A stretch of 64,000 nucleotides of DNA from Trichomonas vaginalis G3 (lineage: Eukaryota; Parabasalia; Trichomonadida; Trichomonadidae), in contig NC_067206.1 of NCBI RefSeq assembly GCF_026262505.1, positions 21,529,896 through 21,593,895 on the forward strand, written 5' to 3'. A program made the position numbers and the translations under genes. Below the pieces are notes generated by a model. The model saw nothing but the letters and a program-made list of their open reading frames with translations. It ran no database searches and was not told where the DNA came from. Of the stretch, positions 40,620 to 51,059 are shown one piece after another. Positions within the stretch are counted from its first letter, which is position 1. Each line of letters begins with the position of its first letter.

Positions 40620-42932
40620 ATGACGGCAACAAACAACAACAGCAACTATATCGTTTCTGATGAAAAAGTTATTGATTCATTAGTTGAGGAATTAGTTGTG
40701 GCAGAAACTAAAACCCTCAACGAAAGAATTGGTGAAAACAAGATTGATTTACATAACTACCTCAAACATGATGGAGGAAGAGGAAGGAAAACTGGTATGG
40801 CTTTATTAGTAAATAAAATTTCAAATTTAACGATTATAGATGTTGATATCAATAAATCGTACAATGATGAACTTAAAGAAACAGTTAGAAAAGACATTTT
40901 ATCAAAACTTTCGGATAAAGATGTTATCGTTAAAACCGCTTCAGGAGGTCTTCACATTTATTGCAACACTAATTTCTTCTATGCAGTTTCGAACAGAATG
41001 ATTAAATGTTATTCCTGCAATGATTATGATATTGACATAATGACTTCTATTGATGATTCAAAGCGTTCATTAGTAGTCATGGCTGAATCAAGAGTTCGCA
41101 AGAATGCAACAGAACCAATCAATACATACTCATTCATTCGTGGAAGTTATGATTCAACATTAACCAGAACAGTGAATGATATATTAAATGATTTGAATAT
41201 TAAGGTAAGAGTTGAACAGAAGAATGAAGAAATAAAGAGTATAATGAATGAAAACAAAGATGTAAACATTGACGATAAACTAGCTCAAAGCATAGTTGAT
41301 GGCATCTGTGATTTTGAAGTACATAATGACGGTGGAAACATGAATTTAGAAAAAGAAATAACATTATTCACACTGTTTCAAGCTATTAATTCGTTACCTA
41401 ATCATTTAATTAATGAAGCATACGATAACGTTTATAACTTCTGCAATTTAACTGAAAATGCAAAAAGTAATTTTGAAAAAGCACGTAGTAGATATGCACA
41501 TTTAATGACTTCTCCATTTGTTTTAGTGAAGATTCTAAAACTATATCAAAAGGAATATTATGATGAATACGTTTTGCCTTTATTACGTAAGCCAAAAATA
41601 ACATTTGATATCAAACTTGATGACTCGTTTTTGATAACAGATATTAGACGCAAGGCTGAAAATCATCAGTATAAAAACAGTTCTGAAGTAATTGAGGATT
41701 TATCACGTGTAATCCGTTTTGTAGATTGTGGAAACAAATACTTCATTCAGAAAGATTACAACATACACGACAAAATGAATCAAATATCATTTGTTCTTCA
41801 GTCAAACATGAAAGAGTCACTCAAAATGATTAAATTATTTAAAGAAGAAGGTAAAACAATAACAGCATGGGATGTACTACTAAATCAATTGTCTTCATTA
41901 ACCGTTAAGGGTGTTTGCTTTAAATCTGATTCCCCAGATGTTTTCTCAACGTTTCAGGGTTATAAATACAACATTCTTGAAAAGCCTGATTACTCAAAAA
42001 TTGAGATGTTTATGAATTTCATTAAAGAAGCCATTTGTGATAATAACGATGAAGTGTATAAATACCTACTCGGCTGGATTGCATCAATGATTCAACATCC
42101 TGGAATCAAGAATGAAACAGCAATTATTTTGAAAGGACTTCAGGGAACAGGTAAAAACAGATTTACAGATATTATTTCTGAACTTCTCGCTGGTTATTCA
42201 TGTAAAAACATTACTGAAATAAGTGAGCTAACGGGTAATTTCAATTCGGTTGTTGAAAATAAAATGTTTCTTGTACTTAATGAACTCAAGAATGTTGGTG
42301 AAGATAGACTCGCAAACTTCAACGCTTTGAAATCAATTATTACGGATAATGAGATTAGAATTAATGAAAAGAATCAACCCAGAAGAACAGCACAGAACGT
42401 TGCAAACTTCATTTTCGTAACTAACAACGTCTACCCTGTCAAAATTGAAGTTGGAGACAGAAGATACGTAGTTTTAAGGGTTAATGGTAAATTCAAGGGT
42501 CAATTTGATTACTTCAAGAATTTAATGGATTCATGCACAAAGGAATTTTATGATAATTTGCTGACGTATTTTATCAATTACGACCTTTCATCATTTAATG
42601 TACGAATCATACCGATGACTGAAGCCAAACAAGATTTAATTGAATTATCAACAAATCCTTTAGATGTATGGATAAATACACATTATGATGAATTGTGTGC
42701 AGGTATGACGTGTGAAAATGCTTTATTCTGCAAACCATCAGACATGAAAGACAAGAATTTCCAAATGAGTATTAAGGATAAATGTGATAGGAAACATAGA
42801 AGAATAGACGGTAAACAAACATGGTGTTATGTTTTGAAAGAAGAAATGAAAGGATTATATAAACAGGTTGAACCAAACGATAATGATGATTCATTTACTG
42901 ACGATGAAATACCTGTAAATGAAGCTTTATAA
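40620..42932 (+). CDS. PrimPol / D5-like SF3 helicase, 770 aa (Polinton D)
   Basis: Intact replication protein. N-terminal primase-polymerase domain with the catalytic DVD motif (IIDVDINK, residues 74-76) and SGGLHIYC (His 112), as in bifunctional prim-pol proteins. Long helical linker; D5-type helicase with Walker A GLQGTGKNRF (~507), Walker B MFLVLNELKN (~549), SF3 motif C NFIFVTNN and arginine-rich GDRRYVVLR. Winged-helix-like C-terminus and acidic tail. It should make primers and unwind DNA, presumably beside the protein-primed polymerase. It is flanked by inverted iteron arrays. ATG follows TATTCCTATATAA. A copy with about 97% identity by eye is at the window start. Confidence 0.93.
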   Translation: MTATNNNSNYIVSDEKVIDSLVEELVVAETKTLNERIGENKIDLHNYLKHDGGRGRKTGMALLVNKISNLTIIDVDINKSYNDELKETVRKDILSKLSDKDVIVKTASGGLHIYCNTNFFYAVSNRMIKCYSCNDYDIDIMTSIDDSKRSLVVMAESRVRKNATEPINTYSFIRGSYDSTLTRTVNDILNDLNIKVRVEQKNEEIKSIMNENKDVNIDDKLAQSIVDGICDFEVHNDGGNMNLEKEITLFTLFQAINSLPNHLINEAYDNVYNFCNLTENAKSNFEKARSRYAHLMTSPFVLVKILKLYQKEYYDEYVLPLLRKPKITFDIKLDDSFLITDIRRKAENHQYKNSSEVIEDLSRVIRFVDCGNKYFIQKDYNIHDKMNQISFVLQSNMKESLKMIKLFKEEGKTITAWDVLLNQLSSLTVKGVCFKSDSPDVFSTFQGYKYNILEKPDYSKIEMFMNFIKEAICDNNDEVYKYLLGWIASMIQHPGIKNETAIILKGLQGTGKNRFTDIISELLAGYSCKNITEISELTGNFNSVVENKMFLVLNELKNVGEDRLANFNALKSIITDNEIRINEKNQPRRTAQNVANFIFVTNNVYPVKIEVGDRRYVVLRVNGKFKGQFDYFKNLMDSCTKEFYDNLLTYFINYDLSSFNVRIIPMTEAKQDLIELSTNPLDVWINTHYDELCAGMTCENALFCKPSDMKDKNFQMSIKDKCDRKHRRIDGKQTWCYVLKEEMKGLYKQVEPNDNDDSFTDDEIPVNEAL

Positions 42933-42956
42933 AGTATGATTGGAATTTATTTTTGC

Positions 42957-43415
42957 CTTCCTCCTGTGTTGTTGTCAAAATGTCATGTTGTCACACTTTT
43001 TCAGAGAAGTTAAATGACCTGGTAGCACATGGTAACATGGTAGCACCTTCAGTTCTTCAAAAATAATTCATTATTGCCTTCCTCCTATGTTGTTGACATA
43101 ATGTCATGTCGTCAACATGGTAACATGGTAGCACCTTCAGTTCTTCAAAAATAATTCATAACTGCCTTCCTCCTGTGTTGTTGTCTAAATGTCATGTTGT
43201 CTCATTTTTTAAAAGAAGTTAAATGACCTGGTAGCACATGGTAACATGGTAGCACCTTCAGTTCTTCAAAAATAATTCATAACTGCCTTCCTCCTGTGTT
43301 GTTGTCTAAATGTCATGTTGTCTCATTTTTTAAAAGAAGTTAAATGACCTGGTAGCACATGGTAACATGGTAGCACCTTCAGTTCTTCAAAAATAATTCA
43401 TTATTGAATAACCTG
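42957..43415. repeat. iteron array 3, right of PrimPol (Polinton D)
   Basis: Four units in inverted orientation relative to arrays 1 and 2, with GCCTTCCTCCTGTGTTGTTG, CATGGTAACATGGTAGCACC and TTCAGTTCTTCAAAAATAAT. The second unit is short, like the altered unit of array 1. Confidence 0.85.
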
Positions 43416-43543
43416 TAAACATTAACGTAAACATTTATTTCTGCAGTTCATTCATTACTTCATTACCTAATTAATTACAAACATAAAATATATTTAGTTC
43501 ATTCAATGAACGCGGTAAGCCTGCAAAGTAGGCTCAAGCACAT

Positions 43544-45352
43544 TCAATAAATGCGGTACCATGCGAATACAGTCACAAATGGTGGCATGTAATCTTTACC
43601 CGAGCCTGTTGGATTTGTTGTGAAAGTGTGTGAATGATTTCCTGTGGTTCCACAGAAAATACCTGCGCTTGAATCTACTGGGTCGCTTGAAATATCATAT
43701 CTATCCATTCCCTGTCTATCCGAACCTGCTGCAAGATTTCTATAACCTCTTTTTGTTATTGAATGTGAATGATTACCTGTTGTGTTTGTAGTTCCCGTAT
43801 GAGTGTGCGGTGGAAGGTTTGCTTCAGTAATTTTCTTCGAACCTCCTGTTTCCTTTGAAGAGTTTGCACAATACAAAAACCTGTCAACTATTTGTTCCCA
43901 TGCACCAACACCAAACATTACTTGAGGACCTCATGCATCCATTGATGTATAAATAGAACCTACTGGGTTCATTAAATTAAACATATGCGATATTATAGGA
44001 TTGTCTCTTTTGAACTTAAAATATAGTGCAACTATTTCTGGTTTCTTCTGGTTTGTGTCAGAATATTTTTTATAATATAATCTTATGTTTTCAGGGTAGG
44101 TAAAATCTTGACTATAATATTTATTTCTGTCATCTGTATAATAATATACTATTCTCGTTTTTTCTATTGCATTATATCTTTTATATCTATAATAATCTAA
44201 ATATAATGTTAGCTTTTGTTCATCTACATGTGGTGTTCTGACATCATCTCCATAGTCATAATAATATGGTGCTGGAGCTGGGTCAGGCAATGTCATATCT
44301 GCCATTTCATAAACTCTTAAATATTTCTTTTGTTCGTCTCCATATAAGTTTAAGTAACAGTTGTTGTCTAATGGAACTTTAACTTGTGTACCATTATTCT
44401 TTATATAGCCTACATACATTTCATTGTTATTTTTCGGAATGAGTTTATACCGTATACCATTTTTTAAGGAGTGTACAAACTCCCATCTAAAATATTTGTT
44501 TTCTTCATAGATAGAAAAGTCACCAACAATAGTTTCAATATTTTTCGTTGTTCCTATCAAACTTTGGTATATTTCGTTAACATATGTTTTATCCACCTTC
44601 TTCTCTAACTCATCGTTAACATAAGTTTTATCCGCTTTAAGGTCTAAACATCCTGAAACCCATCCTGTATCAGCTTTAGTTTTAAAAATCTTTGATGTCC
44701 ATTCATGATACCATTCAACCTTTTCTTTAATTTCTTTATCTTTTTCATCAACGTAAACCAAATTTGCCTTCTTATTTAATTCACTAGCCACATATTCCTT
44801 ATCCACCTTCTTCTCTAACTCATCGTTAACATAAGTTTTATCCGCTTTAAGGTCTAAACATCCTGAAACCCATCCTGTATCAGCTTTAGTTTTAAAAATC
44901 TTTGATGTCCATTCATGATACCATTCAACCTTTTCTTTAATTTCTTTATCTTTTTCATCAACGTAAACCAAATTTGCCTTCTTCATTATGTCATTTAGGA
45001 AACCTTCTATGAATTCCTCATTTAAATTAAATCTTCCAATCTTCAAAACTTTAGGAAATGCATTTAATGCGTAATATCTCTGTTCTTCTGGTGGAATTGA
45101 TGTTATATCATCCGTTATACCTTTAATTTTAGAATTCATAAATAAAATTTCTTTTATATTTGATATCACTGCACCACCCTTGCAAACGAATTCGAAATGG
45201 TCATTTTTCAATACTATCTCCAAATCTCCATATTTCAACCTTTGCGTTTGTTCTGCCGTCTTTGAATTATATGCATATATGGCGTATGTAATGGTCTGAG
45301 GGACCTGGGTGCTTTGTGCCTTAAGTTGCTGTGGTTGCTGTTGTTTAATCAT
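43544..45352 (-). pseudogene. phage-tail-fibre-like protein with tail-collar tip (Polinton D)
   Basis: Long receptor-binding-type protein. The N-terminal head (MIKQQQPQQLKAQ...) precedes a shaft of two near-identical tandem blocks of about 200 bp with heptad-like motifs (DKTYVNDELEKK, DEKDKEIKEKVEWYHEW). Then a unique middle module rich in Tyr and beta strands (GIRYKLIPKNN, YLRVYEMADM, KRYNAIEKTRIVYYY), then the collar-like tip NPVGSIYTSMDA, GVGAWEQIVDRFLYC and LPPHTHTGTTNTTGNHSH, as in phage T4-type short-fibre/tail-collar proteins with His metal clusters. Broken about once. Compare 58794-61019, where the middle module is entirely different. Probably the host-binding fibre of the virion. Confidence 0.8.
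45293..45320. repeat. degenerate double-hairpin insertion in fibre N-terminus (Polinton D)
   Basis: GGTCTGAGGGACC region followed by GGTGC-TTT-GTGCC, with imperfect stems. In frame. The C copy (58826-58853) has perfect stems. Confidence 0.6.
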
Positions 45353-45376
45353 TTATTATGATTTAAAAATAAATAT

Positions 45377-45730
45377 TTAATCTGTTATCTCATCAGCTAT
45401 TTTTTCTATTTGAAATTGCCATAATATTTCATTCATGAATTCTAAATCACAATCAAATAGGTCAGTTATTCTAAATTTAATATTTGATAAATCTTTTGAA
45501 TGAAGAATAAATGAATTCCCGGATAATTGAAACGGATATGATAAAGAAAATGTGTTTAAGTTGATGGATAAAATGTTTTGTATTGATGGGTAAGAGTTAG
45601 GGTCTAATGTTTGATGTGAAAATCTCATTGGGGTATTAACTTTATCACATTTGATTAAAATGAAATTGGAACCAGTGTCAGAATACAAAACATCCCCAAC
45701 ATCTTTTTCAAAATTTAATATCCCCAACAA
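45377..45730 (-). CDS. 117-aa virion-module ORF (Polinton D)
   Basis: Beta-rich ORF (SLSYPFQLSGNSFILHSKDL, DCDLEFMNEILWQFQIEKI) upstream of the fibre on the same strand. No ATG at its 5' end, so the start is uncertain and it may not be a free-standing gene. The C copy is at 58430-58769. Unrecognised; possibly a fibre-anchoring or minor capsid component. Confidence 0.45.
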   Translation of the reverse strand: MLGILNFEKDVGDVLYSDTGSNFILIKCDKVNTPMRFSHQTLDPNSYPSIQNILSINLNTFSLSYPFQLSGNSFILHSKDLSNIKFRITDLFDCDLEFMNEILWQFQIEKIADEITD

Positions 45731-45785
45731 TGAACGAAGATGAGGAGTACAAAATTTAATTTTCAGCGGAATTTAATAAGGTTAT

Positions 45786-46085
45786 TTATTTCATCAAGTT
45801 CAAAAAGTTTATCGGTTTTGATTTAAAATTTTCTTCATACCATACGATAAATGATTCATTTAAATAACTTAAAATCATGTTAATATCCCATTTCGTTATC
45901 ACATTATTTATATACATATCATACGTTTTTTCATGGTCATCTTTAATAAATGATATATAATCTGAAGGGTCTAAAAGAATGGGATTAAATTTACCACTCA
46001 CAGAAACGAGAGTAACATTATAAATTCCGCTAACTGTTAAATTTAATTCACAGCTATTATTCGAAATAATATTGATAATTGACAT
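45786..46085 (-). CDS. 99-aa virion-module protein (Polinton D)
   Basis: Begins MSIINIISNNSCELNLTVSG. Beta-rich first half, then helical KWDINMILSYLNESFIVWYEE. Intact in both C and D with few differences. Its ATG is 20 bases from the divergent gene's ATG, so both share one tiny T-rich promoter. Unrecognised; small beta-rich proteins in this position may be penton-associated. Confidence 0.55.
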   Translation of the reverse strand: MSIINIISNNSCELNLTVSGIYNVTLVSVSGKFNPILLDPSDYISFIKDDHEKTYDMYINNVITKWDINMILSYLNESFIVWYEENFKSKPINFLNLMK

Positions 46086-46104
46086 TTTTATTACGATTAA
46101 AAAT

Positions 46105-46583
46105 ATGGTAAAGCGTTATTTTCCAGTGATAAATAAAACTAGAATAAGATTACCTCAAGAATTCATAAATTCAACGAATAAGAAATTCATTCATGTTATA
46201 AATTTTAGTGTTTTCAGAAAATATGAGTCAATGTCATATTCATCAACGGGTTATATTTCACTTCATTCAAATTTAGTTCAATCAAACCCATATAATGACC
46301 ATTTCATAAGATTTTCAGATGGTATTAAAAATGTAATTGATAGATTAAAATATGAACAGATTGACAATATCGAATTTTTGGAATTTTGGTTTAAATATCC
46401 CGATGGAAAAAAGATTGAAGTTAAAGATAAAGCTGATACTATAACAAAAACAATTACAATGACCGATCCGATAGTGGGGAACAAAAAGAAATAAAACAAA
46501 CGATAGAAACTGGTGAAAGGTCAATTATTATTGATTATGATTCAAAGGATTATTATTCGATAATGTTAATGCTTGAATATTAA
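46105..46583 (+). pseudogene. 159-aa-type virion-module protein (Polinton D)
   Basis: Counterpart of the intact gene at 57561-58040, starting MVKRYFPVINKTRIRLPQEF. Broken about once. Sole gene on this strand within the module apart from the small amphipathic and 122-aa genes. Confidence 0.6.
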
Positions 46584-47248
46584 ATAGCCTTAACAAAGAA
46601 TTTTTCAAGTGATATTTTATATTCATCAACTATTTTATTATAAATATCATTATATGTTAAATGAAGTTCAGTTGTTGTTCCGTTCTTTGATATCTTAATT
46701 GTGCTAATATCCTTTATAGGATTTATTTTTGCAACTGTTCCGCAGCATGAAACCTCATCATCTATGAAAAATTGAATCTTAACGTCTGAATCTTGAACAT
46801 CACAAAGAATGGCGATAATGTGAATTAATGATTCATAAGGTAAAATAATTAAACCAGATTGGTCAATTAAATTTATTATTGAATCATAATTATTAATTAT
46901 TATATCACGGTAAATTTTCATTAATTCAGAATTAATGTCTATTTTATATGGCGCATTGCGACTGGAATCGTAGATTCCTGGGTTCTCGATGTTTGATGAA
47001 AGAGGCGGGGGGTATGTTGGATAAGTGGGAATTTCAACAGGTTCTTTACCGGGTTCAGATAAAATGATTGGGTCTCCATCTTCTTTATTTTGCTCCTCCT
47101 CCTTTTTCGGTAAGTCACGAGTTAATTCAGGGCTAACATTAACTTTAACATTTTGAATAATTCGTGATTTATCATCATTTACGTTATAACCAACCGTAAT
47201 CTCTGCTTTTGCGTTAGTGTTCTTTTGACTTGTGAAACGTCTTCTCAT
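46580..47248 (-). CDS. 222-aa protein with disordered Pro-rich N-terminus (Polinton D)
   Basis: Basic start MRRRFTSQKNTNAKAEITVG, a disordered acidic/Pro-rich segment with PTYPTYPPPLSS (resembling, but not matching, viral late-domain PPxY motifs), then a folded C-terminal half (KIDINSELMKIYRDIIINNY, IDDEVSCCGTVAKI). Intact here. The C copy (56897-57564) is broken and has different short insertions in the disordered part. Unrecognised virion-module protein. Its stop overlaps the converging gene by four bases. Confidence 0.6.
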   Translation of the reverse strand: MRRRFTSQKNTNAKAEITVGYNVNDDKSRIIQNVKVNVSPELTRDLPKKEEEQNKEDGDPIILSEPGKEPVEIPTYPTYPPPLSSNIENPGIYDSSRNAPYKIDINSELMKIYRDIIINNYDSIINLIDQSGLIILPYESLIHIIAILCDVQDSDVKIQFFIDDEVSCCGTVAKINPIKDISTIKISKNGTTTELHLTYNDIYNKIVDEYKISLEKFFVKAI

Positions 47249-47332
47249 TTATAATTGAATAAAAAAAAGAAAAATATATTTAAAGTTTTATTTAGTTGTT
47301 ACGGTAATATCCCAAGGTTCATCATTGTTTGC

Positions 47333-48228
47333 TTATACTTTCTTTGTAACTGCACCAATTATGTTATTGATATTGCTTTGAGTTTCTTCCAGTCTTATTT
47401 TATCATTTACAATATCTTTAATCATTTCATTACATGCATTCTTAAAACCATCTGATTTTTCTAATTTACGTCTATCACTTTCTTTAATTAAATCAAAGTT
47501 ATAACCTTGTTGAGAATAAAGTGGTTTCTTTATCAATTCCTTGAACGCTTCTGAAAGTGAAGATGAAGAAATTCTTGCCACTTGAATTGGTTTAAATTCT
47601 GCTTTCATTGCTTCTTTCTGTTCATTGAACACTGGATCGAATAAAGCAACTTTAAAGAATTTCTTAGCTGGAATTTCAGGTCTAATATTTGCATATTGAC
47701 CATCAAACTGATTAAATATCGTGGTAATCCATCCGGTCCCTCTTCAATAGCATTTAATTCTTCATTGAAATAAGAATATGGATTATGACGGTATGAATTA
47801 ATTGGACCATTTTCACCTTCTCCAATGTATTGTTTAACAGCTTTTCCATTTTCATCAAATTGTATAGGATAACGTTCATTATATGCTTTACGTTTAGGAT
47901 AATCAGTATAGTTAATTTATACCATTTATGACTTTAATATTACCTTGACCATCAGTAACGAAAACTTCATTTATACCATCAGGTTTTCCATTTGGACCCG
48001 TAATGTCTGCTTCGTGTGCTTCCCAATTTGGACCATGACGTTTGGCATATGCTTGAGCTTCTGGTAATGTTAAAACGTTTCTCATTTGTTTAACATCTTT
48101 TGAAGACCAGCAACAATATGAACTAATTCTTTCATTCCATCTGGAACTTTCATAGTTCTATTATATGCACCCTTTTTGTTTGTCCCTTGTTTTAATGGAA
48201 CCTGTAGAAGATTTGCTATTTCTGTCAT
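47333..48228 (-). pseudogene. 299-aa-type virion-module protein (Polinton D)
   Basis: Counterpart of the intact 55965-56864 gene. The last ~100 residues, from MFNEQKEAMKAEFKPIQVAR, are strongly diverged from the C copy (about half identical by eye), while upstream DNA is near-identical, suggesting a patch of different origin. About three breaks. Confidence 0.65.
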
Positions 48229-48268
48229 GTTTAATTATAAATAAAAAATAAAAATTAATTATAAAAAG

Positions 48269-49091
48269 TTAATCAAATTTAACACTCCTTTATTTAAATC
48301 AACTATTATTTTTCCATGTTCACCTAATTGCTGATATTGTGTGTAAAGTTCATTAATGCTCATTGGTAAATTCACTTGATAAAGCATAACGTTCAACTGT
48401 TGACGACTAAACCACTGAAAATGAAAAGTGTTGATAGATTTGATTTAATGTTTGTGCTTAATGCTTTGAAATATTGAACAGCCATAAGAATGAACACTGA
48501 ATGTGTCGACATTGAGTTAATAACTGATTAAAATATGATTTCTCATTTGTTATTAGTTTTGATTTCACGCATCATCTAGAAAAATGAGTGAATGCAAAAA
48601 TTCTCTATCAAAATTTGAAATAGAAAGTGTTTCAAATAATTCATCCCGTTGTTTATCAATAATTTTATCCTCTAATCCTTGCTTCTTGATTGTATTATAT
48701 AATTCTTTATACATTAAAAAGTTTTTTAAATAATCTTCTGCTTCTTCTTGTGATAAATAAATAATTGGAATTTTGATTAAATGCTTTAAAGATTCAAATG
48801 TATCATCTGAAGGTGAACCTGAACGGTTGATATAAATTAACACATGTGAATGGGGGAAGTGTTAGCAATAATGATAATTTGTTTTAATATCGTTAATGTT
48901 TTACCTTTATTTTGTTTACCAATTGCTGCAGTGATTGAATTTAAGTAACATTCAGAATATGGAATTTTCATTAATTTTTCCTTAGATAGAGCATTTCTAT
49001 TATCACTCAATGCTTCATTAATCATATCATCTACGTATGTATTATATACTCCTGCTAATTCTTCATAAGGGGTGGATGAATTTAAATCCAT
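48269..49091 (-). pseudogene. FtsK/HerA-type genome-packaging ATPase (Polinton D)
   Basis: A32-like ATPase that pumps DNA into capsids. Walker A AAIGKQNKGKTLTILKQI, Walker B HSLIFLDDA, and the family's following CRHIQCSFFMAVQYFKAL and FSRQQLNVML are recognisable (clearest in the C copy at 55098). Length of about 275 residues fits the family. Lies directly downstream of the capsid gene. Looks broken about three times. Confidence 0.8.
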
Positions 49092-49115
49092 TTAATCAAA
49101 AATAAATTTATAATT

Positions 49116-50756
49116 TTAAACATTTCTATTCATCAATATTTCATCATATGAACTTCTATACTGTGGTGGTGTACCTGTTGGATGATATTTCAAACCTTCG
49201 TCCGGTGTCCATGTCCAATATGTAGTCCTAGTAAACCAAACCTGAGGAGGATTTGTCACCTTTGAACAGTAAGTGTCATTTTCACCCTGAATGATTGGAT
49301 AAGCTTTCACTTGTACTGTAACTTGTGAGTTGAAAGTTTCTAATCCATCAAAGAATATACCCGCTCCATCACGTTGAACTGGAATAGTGCATAAGAATGA
49401 AGTTTGGTCTTTCCATGTTCTAGCTAATGGCGTGCCATCATCATCATTCAGTGGTCTAGTTAATGAGTCCTCGTATTCTTCTGTGCATTCATTCACTCCA
49501 TCTAAATCAGAAGCTTGAAGCATACGTGTAAAGAATATGTCACCCACTGTGGTCATCGCTTGATCGGGGAAGTTTCTGGAATCTATAGTGACCTGAAGAC
49601 CTCGAAGCATTGGATTTTCTAAAACTGTTCTTTGCATTGCATTCTTCGGAAATGTTAACACAACATCTGTAACATTATGAAGAGCGTATGAGAAATCTGA
49701 GCTAATACCTTCAGGAGTGATGCAACCTCCATTTAGTGAACGAACGTCAATATGTTGAGCTGGAATCATGAATGGATCTTCCTTACTGAATAAACGTGGT
49801 ATTGCTTTAACTGATTCTTCAATTAAACCGTATCCTGGTGTAATGCATTTATCCTCTAAAACTTCCATCTTTGTGCATGAAATAATAACGTCATCAACTG
49901 TTGCGTCAGCAGATGTAGCGGCTAAGCTTGTAATTAATTTGGCAGGAAGTCCGATTTGTTGGAATTTGCGATCATATTTATAAACATGATTCATAATCTT
50001 TTCATAATTTTCATCAGTTATCTTTTCATAAACGTAATTTTGTAAATCAGCAACTCTTAACGGGTCAACCTGACAAAATACTAAAGTATCCCTGAAAACA
50101 TAATATTTAAGAATGATATCACCAAATGATTTAGGATAATCATCGAACGCCTGAAATGCTAACAAATCATTTACCGGAATAATCATATCAAAAGTGACAT
50201 CAACTTCTTCATTTGCTTTCTTGAAAACTTCTGAAGGGTCAATATATTTACCACATACTGAGTTATCATATTTTTGAACATTATTATATAACGAATGAAC
50301 AAACTTTTTAACTTTCCTTTCTGATTTTGGTTTATATGTTGCAAATGCGAAAGATTCACGGGCGCAATCCATCTGAAGATAACCGGCATCACCTCTTTCG
50401 GTTTCTACTTCTAATTGTTTAAAGCTTTGATTTGATGATTTGTAACCAACGAATAAACGCATGCATTTAAAAGCGGCATCACATGTGAAAGCTTTATTTG
50501 AAACTAGAGTTGCTTTAACTTTGCGTTTAATATATGTGTCACCTAATTGGTTCACATCATGAGCCGGATTTGTAATTCTTAAATGAGTTTGTTTATCATC
50601 AAAATATGGAGCATCAGAGTCATAGCATGAACTTTCAAGTTCTCTATAATATCTTCTACCGTCATTCTTTGCGAATATTTCATTTATCTTTTCGAATGAA
50701 TGAAACACATTTCCATTAATCGGTTTAGTGTTTGGCACCAAATAGTTAGTCGTCAT
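49116..50756 (-). CDS. major capsid protein, 546 aa (Polinton D)
   Basis: Large beta-rich protein starting MTTNYLVPNTKPINGNVFHS and ending SYDEILMNRNV. Length of 546 residues, many alternating beta segments (KRKVKATLVSNKAFTCDAAF, VDVTFDMIIPVNDLLAF, VTVQVKAYPII) and position beside the packaging ATPase fit the double-jelly-roll major capsid protein of Polintons. No sequence similarity to the family-2 capsid is evident by eye. Whole here. The C copy differs mainly at its start. ATG follows TTTATTAATAA. The call is from size and synteny; a profile search would decide it. Confidence 0.7.
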   Translation of the reverse strand: MTTNYLVPNTKPINGNVFHSFEKINEIFAKNDGRRYYRELESSCYDSDAPYFDDKQTHLRITNPAHDVNQLGDTYIKRKVKATLVSNKAFTCDAAFKCMRLFVGYKSSNQSFKQLEVETERGDAGYLQMDCARESFAFATYKPKSERKVKKFVHSLYNNVQKYDNSVCGKYIDPSEVFKKANEEVDVTFDMIIPVNDLLAFQAFDDYPKSFGDIILKYYVFRDTLVFCQVDPLRVADLQNYVYEKITDENYEKIMNHVYKYDRKFQQIGLPAKLITSLAATSADATVDDVIISCTKMEVLEDKCITPGYGLIEESVKAIPRLFSKEDPFMIPAQHIDVRSLNGGCITPEGISSDFSYALHNVTDVVLTFPKNAMQRTVLENPMLRGLQVTIDSRNFPDQAMTTVGDIFFTRMLQASDLDGVNECTEEYEDSLTRPLNDDDGTPLARTWKDQTSFLCTIPVQRDGAGIFFDGLETFNSQVTVQVKAYPIIQGENDTYCSKVTNPPQVWFTRTTYWTWTPDEGLKYHPTGTPPQYRSSYDEILMNRNV

Positions 50757-50825
50757 TTATTAATAAATAAAAAATCAAAATTAAAAGATGAAAATGAATT
50801 TTTAATTTTAATGAAATAATCAACT

Positions 50826-50990
50826 ATGGCTGCAGGTATATTTAAGAAACTGTGGGATAAAGTAAAAAGAGGAGCGCATAAAGTTTGGGAAACATGAAGA
50901 AGGGCAAATTGGATATTTAAGAATAAAGAAGCAATTAGTGACGTTGCTGAATCAATAACGCCAAAAGCTGCCCCAATAAGAGAAATTTAA
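50826..50990 (+). pseudogene. amphipathic MAAG-type small virion protein, paralogue 1 (Polinton D)
   Basis: Starts MAAGIFKKLWDKVKRGAHKV, an amphipathic helix like membrane-lytic peptides of small virions (for example adenovirus protein VI). Later AISDVAESITPKAAP. Broken about once. Divergent from the capsid gene, convergent with paralogue 2. Confidence 0.5.
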
Positions 50991-51059
50991 ATAAAGGAGA
51001 AAAAGTTTATCAAAGACTACAACGATACTAAGATAAAAATAATTTTATTTATTTTTCCA

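Noticed and set aside
39120-43415. CRISPR-like array
   Set aside because: Units are ~120 bp, conserved over their whole length, few in number and without unique spacers. They are iterons or terminal-type repeats.
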